Program-made: the position numbers and the translations under genes
From: Sphingobacterium sp. UGAL515B_05
GTDB lineage: Bacteria > Bacteroidota > Bacteroidia > Sphingobacteriales > Sphingobacteriaceae
NCBI RefSeq assembly: GCF_033097525.1
Contig: NZ_CP109907.1
Coordinates: 4,216,001 to 4,280,000 of the forward strand
Direction: 5' to 3'
Length of the DNA stretch: 64,000 nt
Shown here: one piece after another, positions 49,634 through 58,070 of the stretch
Layout of the letters: each line of letters opens with the position of its first letter
How positions within the stretch are numbered: the stretch's first letter is position 1
Notes under the pieces: generated by a model
Told to the model about the DNA's origin: nothing
What the model saw: only the letters and a program-made list of their open reading frames with translations
Databases searched by the model: none

Positions 49634-51760
49634 ATGAATACGGTATCAAGAGTACTCTTAGGTGCGTCTATCGTTTTTTTAGTGCATGAGGTTGGTTTTG
49701 CACAAAAGAAATTGGATTTTGCACAGTCCTGGGGGCAAAAGCCATCGTTGACAGTTCGTACGAATCAGTATCCTGGCTGGGCGGACGCGACAGCTTATCT
49801 GGAAAATGATGTAAATGATGGTCGTTTATATCAGGTTAACATTAAATCAGGTCACAGAAGCATTTATACAGTTCCTCCTAAAGAAGGGACGGTTGTCTAT
49901 GTCGAAAACAATGATATCTTCCTGAAAAGTACAGATGGTGTAGCCAAGAAGTTGACCAACTCTCCTGATGTTGCGGAACAGAATCCGACCTTATCGCCGG
50001 ATGGTAAATATGTTGCCTTTACCCGCAAAAGCAATTTGTATAGCGTGGACGTGACATCGGGAAAAGAAATGCAATATACAAATGATGGTACCGACGTGAT
50101 TTACAACGGTTGGTCATCTTGGGTATATTACGAGGAAATTCTTGGGCGTCCAACAAAATACAAAGCCTTTTGGTGGTCTCCGGACAGCCGTAAAATCGCC
50201 TTCATGCGTTTCGATGATACCAAGGTTCCTATGTTTCCGATCTATTCGTCCAAAGGCCAGCATGGTTACCTGGAGGAGACAAGATACCCCAAAGCCGGTG
50301 ATCCAAATCCGGAAGTGAAGGTGGGTATCGTTCATCTCGATGGGGGGAACGTTACCTGGGCTGATTTCAACGAAAAAGATGATCAGTATTTTGGGCAGCC
50401 TTACTGGGCCTTTGATAGCAAAAATGTGATGGTGCAGTGGATGAACAGGGATCAGACCAATTTGAAGTTTTATCAGGTGGATCCGAATTCTGGCTCGAAA
50501 AAAGAAATCTACGATGAGCGCCAGGCTTCATGGATCAATTTGGATCACGATGAGCGTATCACCTATCTTGCGGACAACAAGTATTATATCTTAAAATCGG
50601 ATAAGACTGGCTGGGCGCATTACTACCTCTATAAATTGGATGGAACATTGGTCAATCCAATTACTTCCGGCGAATGGCAGGTAACCGAATTAAAACGGAT
50701 TGATGAAAAAAATAAGGTGATCTATTTTACCGCACGTAAAGAAAACTCGGCACGTTTTGATTTGTACCGCGTGGATTATTCGGGTAAAAACTTAAAACGT
50801 TTGACTTTCGGCGAATACTCACACGATGTCAATGTATCGCCTGATGGCAAGTACTTTATTACCAAATACTCCAATGTGAGTACACCCGATCGGTTTGCTT
50901 TGTTGGATAACCAAGGTAAAGTCGTCCGTCAGTTAGCAGATAGTAAAGCGGCTGATTTTGCTTCCTATACCTACGGTAAAACCGAATACTTACATCTTAA
51001 ATCAGATGACGGTTTGTTCGATCTTCCATTGACAATTACTTACCCGACAGATTTCGATAAATCAAAAGTTTACCCTGTTGTTTTCAGTATCTATGGCGGT
51101 CCAGATGCTGGAACGGTAAAAGATACCTGGAAAGGAACGAATAATCAATATTGGGCTAATGAAGGAATCATTCAAGTCTCTGCAGATCACCGGGCATCTG
51201 GTCATTTTGGTAAACAAGGTGTTGCTTATATGCACCGCAATCTTGGCCACTGGGAGATTATTGATTATTCAACGATTGTTAAATGGTTAAAATCTCAACC
51301 TTGGGTAGCTAAAAACAAAGTGCTTATCACCGGGCATAGCTACGGAGGTTATATGACTTGTTTAGCGATGACGAAGGCTGCAGATGTATTTGATTTCGGT
51401 ATTGCGGGTGCACCCGTAACCTCATGGGATCTGTACGATAGTCATTATACTGAAAGATGGATGGATACGCCTCAAGACAATCCTGAAGGCTATAAAGCGG
51501 GTTCTGTGTTGACCTATGCAAATAACTATAAAGGCGTTTTGCGTATTATGCATGGCGATATGGATGATAATGTTCATTTACAGAATACAATCCAACTTGT
51601 CGATAAATTGACAGATCGAAGTGTTCCTTTTGAGTTGATGATCTATCCGGGAAGCCGTCATGGATTTGACCGTTCGAAAAGTAAATATGATTCTAATGAG
51701 CGTGCACGTTTCTACTACCAATACTTATTGGAGAAGCCGCTTCCCAAAGAATTTAAATAG
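49634..51760 (+). CDS. dipeptidyl peptidase IV-like S9 peptidase, exported
   Basis: 708 residues from the ATG at 49634, which gives a signal peptide (MNTVSRVLLGASIVFLV, cleavage near GFA-QKK); the frame is open 54 bp further upstream but that extension looks wrong. An N-terminal eight-bladed propeller (about 40-470) is followed by an alpha/beta hydrolase with Ser569 (GHSYGGYM), Asp644 (GDMDDNVH) and His676 (GSRHGF). YYEEI near 165 matches the EE motif that binds the peptide N terminus. Removes N-terminal dipeptides, usually Xaa-Pro, in the periplasm. Ends at a clear terminator. Confidence 0.94.
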   Translation: MNTVSRVLLGASIVFLVHEVGFAQKKLDFAQSWGQKPSLTVRTNQYPGWADATAYLENDVNDGRLYQVNIKSGHRSIYTVPPKEGTVVYVENNDIFLKSTDGVAKKLTNSPDVAEQNPTLSPDGKYVAFTRKSNLYSVDVTSGKEMQYTNDGTDVIYNGWSSWVYYEEILGRPTKYKAFWWSPDSRKIAFMRFDDTKVPMFPIYSSKGQHGYLEETRYPKAGDPNPEVKVGIVHLDGGNVTWADFNEKDDQYFGQPYWAFDSKNVMVQWMNRDQTNLKFYQVDPNSGSKKEIYDERQASWINLDHDERITYLADNKYYILKSDKTGWAHYYLYKLDGTLVNPITSGEWQVTELKRIDEKNKVIYFTARKENSARFDLYRVDYSGKNLKRLTFGEYSHDVNVSPDGKYFITKYSNVSTPDRFALLDNQGKVVRQLADSKAADFASYTYGKTEYLHLKSDDGLFDLPLTITYPTDFDKSKVYPVVFSIYGGPDAGTVKDTWKGTNNQYWANEGIIQVSADHRASGHFGKQGVAYMHRNLGHWEIIDYSTIVKWLKSQPWVAKNKVLITGHSYGGYMTCLAMTKAADVFDFGIAGAPVTSWDLYDSHYTERWMDTPQDNPEGYKAGSVLTYANNYKGVLRIMHGDMDDNVHLQNTIQLVDKLTDRSVPFELMIYPGSRHGFDRSKSKYDSNERARFYYQYLLEKPLPKEFK

Positions 51761-51782
51761 GCATAGTTCGATATACCCTATA

Positions 51783-51817
51783 AAATCCCCTGTCCATTCG
51801 GATAGGGGATTTTTTTA
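51783..51817 (+). terminator. terminator after the S9 peptidase gene
   Basis: AAATCCCCT at 51783-51791 pairs with AGGGGATTT at 51804-51812 around a 12-nt loop, followed by further T's. Confidence 0.85.
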
Positions 51818-51912
51818 TGTTAAATATTATAAAAAAAATGATTTTTATGGGAGTGTAAATTGTTGAAAATTAAAAAATATGGCATCTTTGTAGAAGTTTA
51901 TTCAAAGAAAAA

Positions 51913-52719
51913 ATGATTCAATTCCTAAAGGAAAGTACTTTTGCCGTTAATGAGGTTTTTAATAAGTCATGGGAGCTGCTGAAAAGACATTATTTTTCAG
52001 TGGCAGGGCTTTGTTTTTTATTGTTCGTGACCTCCGGACTCTCCAATTATCTTGCGACTACCATCAGTGATTTCAATGTGGTGTTGAGTGGTTTCATGGC
52101 GTTTTTTTTCATGGTGATGTATTTCGGATTGAATATGACTTTATTTAAGTATATCTTAAGTCTGATTGATGGAAATCATGATAAGAAACTGATTCAATGT
52201 ATTCCCAGCTCAAAGGAGCTTGTCTATTTTTTTGGTGCCATGTTAAGTATAATGGTGCTCTCCATAGCACTGCTGATGATTTTAGGAGCCGTTTCTTTAC
52301 CATTCCTTTATCTATTTGAAAATGGTGACAATCGGATGGAGCTGATGAGTAACTTTACGATGTTTGTTGTTTTTGTCGCGGCAATATTGACTTTCATCTT
52401 GATTATTAGAGTGGCATTTTATCCATTTTTCATTATCGATAAACACGCGGGCACATTGAGGTCATTACGATTCAGTTTTGCACTGACAAAGGGCAATGTA
52501 TTCAAACTATTATTGATTTTGGCTGTATTTGCTTTTTTCCAGTTATTACAGATGTATTTTAATTATTTAGAATATTACATAATTTTTATTATTTTGAACC
52601 TCGTGAGTTCTTTCTTGGTGGTACCTTTGGCTAGTATTGTTGTTTCGGTCGCTTACCGATCCATGATGGCGGATTACCATGGGGGAGAGGATCCAAAGAT
52701 TTTAAATAATATATTTTAA
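51913..52719 (+). CDS. polytopic membrane protein of unknown function
   Basis: 268 residues with about six helices. The N-terminal segment FAVNEVFNKSWELLKRHYFSVAG and the loop GTLRSLRFSFALTKGNVFKLL recall DUF975-like or YciC-like membrane proteins, in which a cytoplasmic helix precedes paired membrane helices. No catalytic motif. It ends 15 bp before dxr and may be cotranscribed with dxr and rseP. Confidence 0.75.
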   Translation: MIQFLKESTFAVNEVFNKSWELLKRHYFSVAGLCFLLFVTSGLSNYLATTISDFNVVLSGFMAFFFMVMYFGLNMTLFKYILSLIDGNHDKKLIQCIPSSKELVYFFGAMLSIMVLSIALLMILGAVSLPFLYLFENGDNRMELMSNFTMFVVFVAAILTFILIIRVAFYPFFIIDKHAGTLRSLRFSFALTKGNVFKLLLILAVFAFFQLLQMYFNYLEYYIIFIILNLVSSFLVVPLASIVVSVAYRSMMADYHGGEDPKILNNIF

Positions 52720-52734
52720 TTAATAGCAAAGGTT

Positions 52735-53892
52735 TTGAGTAAAAAAGGAATTGCCATTTTAGGGGCAACGGGAAGTATAGGTACACAAGCCTTGGATGTG
52801 ATTCGAGCCTTTCCTACTAAATTTAAAGCAATCGTTCTGACCTGTGGTAGCAATGCCACATTGTTGGTTAAACAGGCCTTGGAGTTTAAGCCCAAGGCGG
52901 TTGTCGTAACAGATTCCCTTCAGTATAGTTATGTGCAGGATGCTTTAAAAGGACATGATATTGCTGTTCTTTTGGGGGAAGCTGGACTGGTTGAAGTGGT
53001 GCAGTACGAAGAAGTAGATGTTGTTTTGAATGCGATCGTTGGATCTGCGGGATTAAAACCTACTGTTAAAGCGATTCAATCGAAAAAAGATATTGCGCTG
53101 GCCAATAAGGAGACGCTGGTTGTCGCCGGTGAGCTGATTATGGCTTTGGTGAAAGAATATGGTGTACGCATGCTTCCTGTCGATTCGGAGCATTCGGCGA
53201 TCTTCCAGTGTTTGGCTGGCGAGGAGCATAATCCAATCGAGAAAATATATATCACAGCTTCCGGTGGACCCTTTCGTGGTAAAAAGAGAGCAGATCTTCT
53301 CGCAGTGACCAAGGCTGAAGCCTTGAAACATCCCAATTGGTCGATGGGTGCCAAAATTACGATTGACTCAGCTTCCTTGATGAATAAAGGGCTAGAAGTG
53401 ATTGAAGCAAAATGGCTCTTCAATCTGTCAATAGATCAGGTCGATGTGATTGTACATCCCCAGTCTATTGTACATTCGCTGGTTCAGTTTCAGGATGGAT
53501 CCATGAAGGCCCAAATGGGGGTTCCTGATATGAAATTGCCGATCCAATATGCACTGACCTTTCCGGCACGTTTTGAAAACAGTTTTGAGCGATTTAATTT
53601 CATGGACTATCCAACGCTCAGTTTTGAAAAAGCAGACATGGAAACTTTTCGGAATTTGGCACTTGCTTATGAGAGCCTTCGTGCCGGCGGAAATAGAAGC
53701 TGTGTATTAAATGCAGCCAATGAAGTTGTTGTGGATGCCTTCCTGAAAGATCAAGTTGGTTTTTTGGAGATGAGTGATATTATTGAACAGACATTAGATA
53801 AAGTAGAATTCATTACGACACCGACGCTGGATGATTATCTGGAGACGGATCGTGTCGCAAGATTAATAACGAAGGAAATAATCAAAGATTAA
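52735..53892 (+). CDS. dxr: 1-deoxy-D-xylulose 5-phosphate reductoisomerase, TTG start
   Basis: Second step of the MEP isoprenoid pathway. 385 residues. NADPH motif GATGSIGTQALDVI (about 8-21), ANKETLVVAGEL near 122-133, metal/substrate block PVDSEHSAIFQCL (about 145-157) and SLMNKGLEVIEA (about 217-228). The reading frame begins at TTG 52735, giving the expected SKKGIAILGATGS; no ATG lies in the right place, so translation probably starts at TTG. Precedes rseP by 16 bp. Confidence 0.95.
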   Translation: MSKKGIAILGATGSIGTQALDVIRAFPTKFKAIVLTCGSNATLLVKQALEFKPKAVVVTDSLQYSYVQDALKGHDIAVLLGEAGLVEVVQYEEVDVVLNAIVGSAGLKPTVKAIQSKKDIALANKETLVVAGELIMALVKEYGVRMLPVDSEHSAIFQCLAGEEHNPIEKIYITASGGPFRGKKRADLLAVTKAEALKHPNWSMGAKITIDSASLMNKGLEVIEAKWLFNLSIDQVDVIVHPQSIVHSLVQFQDGSMKAQMGVPDMKLPIQYALTFPARFENSFERFNFMDYPTLSFEKADMETFRNLALAYESLRAGGNRSCVLNAANEVVVDAFLKDQVGFLEMSDIIEQTLDKVEFITTPTLDDYLETDRVARLITKEIIKD

Positions 53893-53908
53893 ATTTTAAA
53901 AAGCATAC

Positions 53909-55234
53909 ATGGGTGTTTTAATTATGGTCGGACAAGTGATTTTAGGCTTGTCAATTTTAATTGTTCTACATGAGTTAGGACATTTCTTAGCAGCGCGTGC
54001 ATTTGGTATCAAGGTGGAAAAATTTTATCTGTTCTTTGATGCCTGGGGAGTGAAATTATTTAAATTCAATTATAAAGGATGTGAATATGGTATTGGCTGG
54101 TTGCCTTTAGGTGGTTATGTCAAGATTGCGGGTATGATCGATGAATCGATGGATACCGAGCAATTAAAGGGTGAGCCACAACCTTGGGAATTTAGATCAA
54201 AACCAGCTTGGCAACGTTTAATCGTTATGCTTGGGGGGATTATTGTCAATATTGTGGTCGGCGTTGTTGTTTTTTGGATGCTGACTTTTAAAATGGGCAA
54301 TACAGATATCAAAATGGATCAGCTGGTAAACGGTATTGTTCCGGGATCCATTGGTGAATCCATCGGTTTGAAAGCTGGTGATAAAGTGATTTCAATAGAC
54401 GGTCACCGTATCGAAAATTACTCGGAGTTGATCAGTTCTAAAGTATTGATGGGCGGAGTGGCGCTTACAGTTGAACGCAACGGTGCAACAACAGAAGTAA
54501 AAGTTCCGGCCGATTTATTGAATACGCTTTCAGATAAGAAAGGGGAAAAGTTTATCGAGCCACGTGTTAAAACAACAAGTGTTGCTGAAGTATCACCTGG
54601 GTCGGCAGCAAGTAAAATGGGTTTTGTGAAAGGCGATAGCATTATTGCAGTGAATGGGGTACAGGTTCCTTTCTTCGACGAGTTTAAAGCACAAATAAAA
54701 GCGAATATTAATAAAGCTGTAGCAATTAAAGTCGTACGCAAAGGTGATGAAGTTTCCTTGCAAGGCAATGTTCCTGCGGATGCCATGCTGGGAATAGGCA
54801 TTAACCGTGATTATTCCATCAAATCTTTTACAACGCAATATAGCTTGATGGAGGCATTTCCAATCGGCGCTAAAAAAGCTTTCACCGTGATTACCGACAA
54901 CGCCAAAGGATTTGGCAAGATTTTCAAAGGGGAGGTACGTGCCGATAAAGCATTATCTGGCCCAATTGGAATTGCTACCTTGTTCGGCACAGAAGTGGAC
55001 TGGATCCGTTTTTGGTCCTTAGTAGGGATGTTGTCTATGGCATTGGCATTTATGAACCTATTGCCTATTCCAGCTTTGGATGGCGGTCACGTATTGTTCT
55101 TGTTGGTTGAAATGATACAAGGCAAACCATTGAGCGAAAAATTCCTGGAGAAAGCACAAATGGTCGGTTTCTTTATTTTATTGGCTTTAATGGTCTTTAT
55201 ATTCGGAAACGATATTTTTAAGCTATTTAAATAA
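53909..55234 (+). CDS. rseP: site-2 membrane protease RseP
   Basis: 441 residues. The zinc motif HELGHFLAARAFG lies in the first helix (about 21-33), two PDZ domains in the middle (about 125-190 and 205-290; IVPGSIGESIGLKAGDKVISIDG and VSPGSAASKMGFVKGDSIIAVNG), and the third zinc ligand in LLPIPALDGGHVLF (about 384-397). Cuts anti-sigma factors and signal-peptide remnants within the membrane. Cotranscribed with dxr. Ends at a nested hairpin. Confidence 0.95.
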   Translation: MGVLIMVGQVILGLSILIVLHELGHFLAARAFGIKVEKFYLFFDAWGVKLFKFNYKGCEYGIGWLPLGGYVKIAGMIDESMDTEQLKGEPQPWEFRSKPAWQRLIVMLGGIIVNIVVGVVVFWMLTFKMGNTDIKMDQLVNGIVPGSIGESIGLKAGDKVISIDGHRIENYSELISSKVLMGGVALTVERNGATTEVKVPADLLNTLSDKKGEKFIEPRVKTTSVAEVSPGSAASKMGFVKGDSIIAVNGVQVPFFDEFKAQIKANINKAVAIKVVRKGDEVSLQGNVPADAMLGIGINRDYSIKSFTTQYSLMEAFPIGAKKAFTVITDNAKGFGKIFKGEVRADKALSGPIGIATLFGTEVDWIRFWSLVGMLSMALAFMNLLPIPALDGGHVLFLLVEMIQGKPLSEKFLEKAQMVGFFILLALMVFIFGNDIFKLFK

Positions 55235-55271
55235 ATGAAATTTGTCAGCCAGCCGAAAGGCTGATGACTTG

Positions 55272-55337
55272 CATACCATAAAAAGGACTTAAAGCCAATC
55301 ATGGTCGGAAGAAATTCCGACCATTTTTTATGGTATG
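55272..55337 (+). terminator. nested double-stem terminator after rseP
   Basis: Inner stem ATGGTCGGAA (55301-55310) with TTCCGACCAT (55315-55324) and a GAAA loop, followed by T5. Outer perfect 13-bp stem CATACCATAAAAA (55272-55284) with TTTTTATGGTATG (55325-55337). The outer arm uses the same T-tract, so the two structures compete. Confidence 0.85.
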
Positions 55338-55492
55338 GAAGTGTAGTATAGAATAGGATTACGTTCGGTTTATACCATTCATCTATACTATTGGCTTTCA
55401 TTTGATTTCATAGCGCCTGTTCCATAGAGCAAGATGAAGGATTTTCTAACAATAAATTGTTTATTTATATTGCATTTAAAAAACAATTTTTC

Positions 55493-55500
55493 TAAGTTTG
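55493..55500 (+). promoter_or_regulatory. -7 box 3 nt before the ywbE start codon
   Basis: TAAGTTTG matches TAnnTTTG; the ATG is at 55504. Predicts a leaderless mRNA. Confidence 0.55.
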
Positions 55501-55503
55501 ACC

Positions 55504-55707
55504 ATGGATGGAAGAAATAGAGCAGATGTAAAGCCAGGTATGTTGGTGAATATAATCTTAAAAAAGGACCAACGTACAGGAAATTTAACAGAAGGCATAG
55601 TGAAAGACTTGCTGACATCATCCTCATATCATTCGAGGGGAATTAAAGTCAGGTTGACGGATGGCCAAGTAGGAAGAGTGGCTGAAATTATTGAAGATGA
55701 TTTTTAA
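55504..55707 (+). CDS. YwbE-family protein
   Basis: 67 residues from the ATG at 55504 (a TTG at 55498 is in frame but lies within the promoter box). The whole sequence fits the YwbE family: GRNRADVKPGMLVNIILKKDQRTG, LTEGIVKDLLTSS, HSRGIKVRLTDGQVGRV. A small basic KOW-like beta fold, function unknown. Transcribed alone. Confidence 0.88.
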   Translation: MDGRNRADVKPGMLVNIILKKDQRTGNLTEGIVKDLLTSSSYHSRGIKVRLTDGQVGRVAEIIEDDF

Positions 55708-55958
55708 GGTATAGGCTACCGATCTTTATTTCTCTTTACTTAATCTTTTCTAACGGTATTGACACGGAGAGATTTACTACCTATGATGTTCTTATTGTAT
55801 AAATCAAACTAAAAGCTTGTTGGATTGTTAATAGGGAACATTTTGAAATAAAATTTGTATAATAACATAATTATTGCTAACTTTTTTCTGTATTTTTTAT
55901 TTTATTACATATTTATATAATATTGTTTTTATAATTATTAAAATGATAGCTTTTTCAA

Positions 55959-56336
55959 ATGGATACCAAAAATAAATGTACGGTTGTCTACGCAGATGAT
56001 GCGCTGATTCATCATGTGTTGATGCGAGCTATGGCTCAATCTCATTTATTGGATTTGGTTTATTGTGCTTCCAATGGTAGGGATTTAATCGACTACCTCG
56101 ATGAAAACGAGCACGAACTTCCTGAAATATGTATATTAGATCTGCATATGCCTGTATTAAACGGGATAGAAACGGCAAAAATCATACGGGAGCGGTTTCC
56201 CTCTATTCGAATATTTGGGCTGACATCAAGTAGTGATGAGAATGAACGGATGGAATTGCGGGACGCTGGGGCAGAAGAGATCTTTTCGAAAGAACAGATG
56301 CCACTATTAATGAAACAACTTGCTCCTAGCATATAG
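55959..56336 (+). CDS. single-domain response regulator
   Basis: 125 residues, a receiver domain only: acidic pair in VVYADDAL (Asp13-14 region), phospho-Asp in CILDLHMPVLNG (about Asp55), conserved Thr in FGLTSSSDE and Lys in EEIFSKEQM. There is no output domain, as in CheY/Spo0F-type relays. No histidine kinase is adjacent, so its partner must be encoded elsewhere. The upstream 250 bp are very AT-rich without a gene. Confidence 0.92.
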   Translation: MDTKNKCTVVYADDALIHHVLMRAMAQSHLLDLVYCASNGRDLIDYLDENEHELPEICILDLHMPVLNGIETAKIIRERFPSIRIFGLTSSSDENERMELRDAGAEEIFSKEQMPLLMKQLAPSI

Positions 56337-56344
56337 CTATAAAT

Positions 56345-56380
56345 AAAGAAGAGGTCTAACAGATGTTAGGCCTCTTCTTT
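56345..56380. terminator. bidirectional terminator (response regulator / efflux operon)
   Basis: AAAGAAGAGGTCTAAC at 56345-56360 pairs with GTTAGGCCTCTTCTTT at 56365-56380 (one T-G wobble) around AGAT. A- and T-tracts lie in the stem ends, so it works both ways. Confidence 0.85.
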
Positions 56381-56578
56381 ATTTTCTAAAGCATCCTTGA
56401 ATTTAAGAAGTCTAATCCAGGATGGACATTTGTTTAGATCTTTTTTCCATAATCCAACATGGATAAAACTTGTGCTCAAGAAACGTTGTACGTCGAAGAC
56501 CTGCATATCTTGCTGTATTTCTAACGATTCAGGCAAGTCTTTGGATTGAAAATAGTGTTGTAATTCTTCTGGAGTCAT
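56366..56578 (-). CDS. DUF6965-like small protein
   Basis: 70 residues from the ATG at 56578 (TPEELQHYFQSKDLPESLEIQQDMQVFDVQRFLSTSFIHV region); an upstream ATG at 56650 would overlap the outer-membrane efflux gene. The pattern of an N-terminal EEL-x-x-YF helix, a Pro-containing linker and a C-terminal WIRLLKFKDAL helix fits the DUF6965 family of Bacteroidota, function unknown. It trails the efflux operon by 25 bp, and its last codons form part of the shared terminator. Confidence 0.7.
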   Translation of the reverse strand: MTPEELQHYFQSKDLPESLEIQQDMQVFDVQRFLSTSFIHVGLWKKDLNKCPSWIRLLKFKDALENKEEA

Positions 56579-56603
56579 ACCACAAAAATAACGTTTTAAA
56601 TCC

Positions 56604-58070
56604 TTATCTCCAACCTCCTCCGAGTGCCCGGTACAGATCCACAAATGCATCTAAATGCTGTTGCCTTAACTCGACGAGATCGAGGTCACTGTTTAGGGCA
56701 TTGCTTTGCGCGGTAATCACCTCTAAATATGTGGCGTAACCACTTTTAAAGAGTAAACCCGCATTTTTAACGGCAAGATGTGCATTATCGACTCTTTCTT
56801 TGGCCAAAGACAATTGCTCCCGTTGCTTGTCGACCGTGACCACTGCATTAGAGACTTCGGCTACGGCTTCCACGACCTTTTGTTGCAATTGGATTTCGGC
56901 TTTATCACGTTCCAATTTAGCGACCTCATACTGTGTTTTCAAGGTTTTGTTTTTGAAAATAGGTGTGGTCAAATTCCCGGTTATTCCACCGAGCAATGCC
57001 CCTGGTATATTGAACCAATTTTTGGGGAGCATACTATTTACCCCCAATACGCCGCCTACGGTCAATGAAGGGTAACGCATGGCCTGTTGGATATTGGCAT
57101 TTGCATTGGCTGCCATCAATTGAAATTCAGATGATCGGATATCTGGTCTATTGCGCACAATTTCGATTGGGGAACCTAAGGAGATGTCTTTGCTTTCAGC
57201 GAAGAGATGCTCGTAAGAAGTGCCTCTTTTGATGCTATCGGGTAATTTTCCGGTCAGTGTCTGTAGCGCATTTTCCTGGATGACAATTTCCTTTTCGATT
57301 TCGGGAACGAGGGAGGCCGCCAATAGACGCTGTGATTGTGTTTGTTGGATCGCCAAGGCGGTGATCTCACCCGCTTCATATTGAAGCTTGATCATGCGCA
57401 GCGTACTGTCGTTTAATTGGACGTTACGTTTGGCAACCTCAATCTTGGCATCGAGCATCAAAAGATTGAAGTAACCTTTTGCGACAGCAGTTATGATAGA
57501 GGTCTGTATCGCATTTTTTGCCTCCTGTGTATCCAAATATTCGGCTAAAAGTTGTTCTTGTTTACTTCCTATTTTCTTCCAGATATCTATTTCCCAGCTA
57601 AAATTAATATCGGAACCAAACATAGATTGATAGACAAACATATTTTGCGGTGCCTTTTCACCTTTATGATCGTAATATTTGGTCAGCGGACCACTGCCGA
57701 AGTCTTTCGATCGCCAGGTGCGGTTTCCATTGGCAATTGTCGCATTGACACTCGGCAGATAATTGGCTTTGTTCTGCGCTAAAACCCGATTTGAAATCTG
57801 CAGGTTGAGTAGTGCAGTTTTCATCTCAAAATTATTGGCCAAGGCAGAATCAATCAGTAGTTTCAAGGTAGGATCGTGAAAGAAGGATTTCCAATGGATC
57901 AGTCCCATACTGGAGGTATCTCCAAAGTAGTCCAATGTATCGCCGCGAAAGTTTTCGGGAAGTTTGAGTTTGGGCTGCACATAATCTTTGCCAATCTTAC
58001 AGGCATTCATCAGACCTAAGAGACTAATGATGATCGATATTCCCGAAAGGTATTTTTTTATGTTTTTCAT
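56604..58070 (-). CDS. TolC/NodT-type outer-membrane efflux lipoprotein
   Basis: 488 residues. Lipoprotein signal with Cys in LMNACKIG (about 21-28). The outer-membrane-factor repeat follows: two structural repeats rich in long amphipathic helices (ALLNLQISNRVLAQNKANYLPSV, QKVVEAVAEVSNAVVTVDKQREQL), the NRPDIRSSEFQLMAANA block near 297-313, and the closing LRQQHLDAFVDLYRALGGGW. Forms the trimeric exit duct for the RND pump. Its ATG overlaps the RND gene's stop by 1 nt (TAATG), so translation is coupled. Confidence 0.94.
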   Translation of the reverse strand: MKNIKKYLSGISIIISLLGLMNACKIGKDYVQPKLKLPENFRGDTLDYFGDTSSMGLIHWKSFFHDPTLKLLIDSALANNFEMKTALLNLQISNRVLAQNKANYLPSVNATIANGNRTWRSKDFGSGPLTKYYDHKGEKAPQNMFVYQSMFGSDINFSWEIDIWKKIGSKQEQLLAEYLDTQEAKNAIQTSIITAVAKGYFNLLMLDAKIEVAKRNVQLNDSTLRMIKLQYEAGEITALAIQQTQSQRLLAASLVPEIEKEIVIQENALQTLTGKLPDSIKRGTSYEHLFAESKDISLGSPIEIVRNRPDIRSSEFQLMAANANANIQQAMRYPSLTVGGVLGVNSMLPKNWFNIPGALLGGITGNLTTPIFKNKTLKTQYEVAKLERDKAEIQLQQKVVEAVAEVSNAVVTVDKQREQLSLAKERVDNAHLAVKNAGLLFKSGYATYLEVITAQSNALNSDLDLVELRQQHLDAFVDLYRALGGGWR

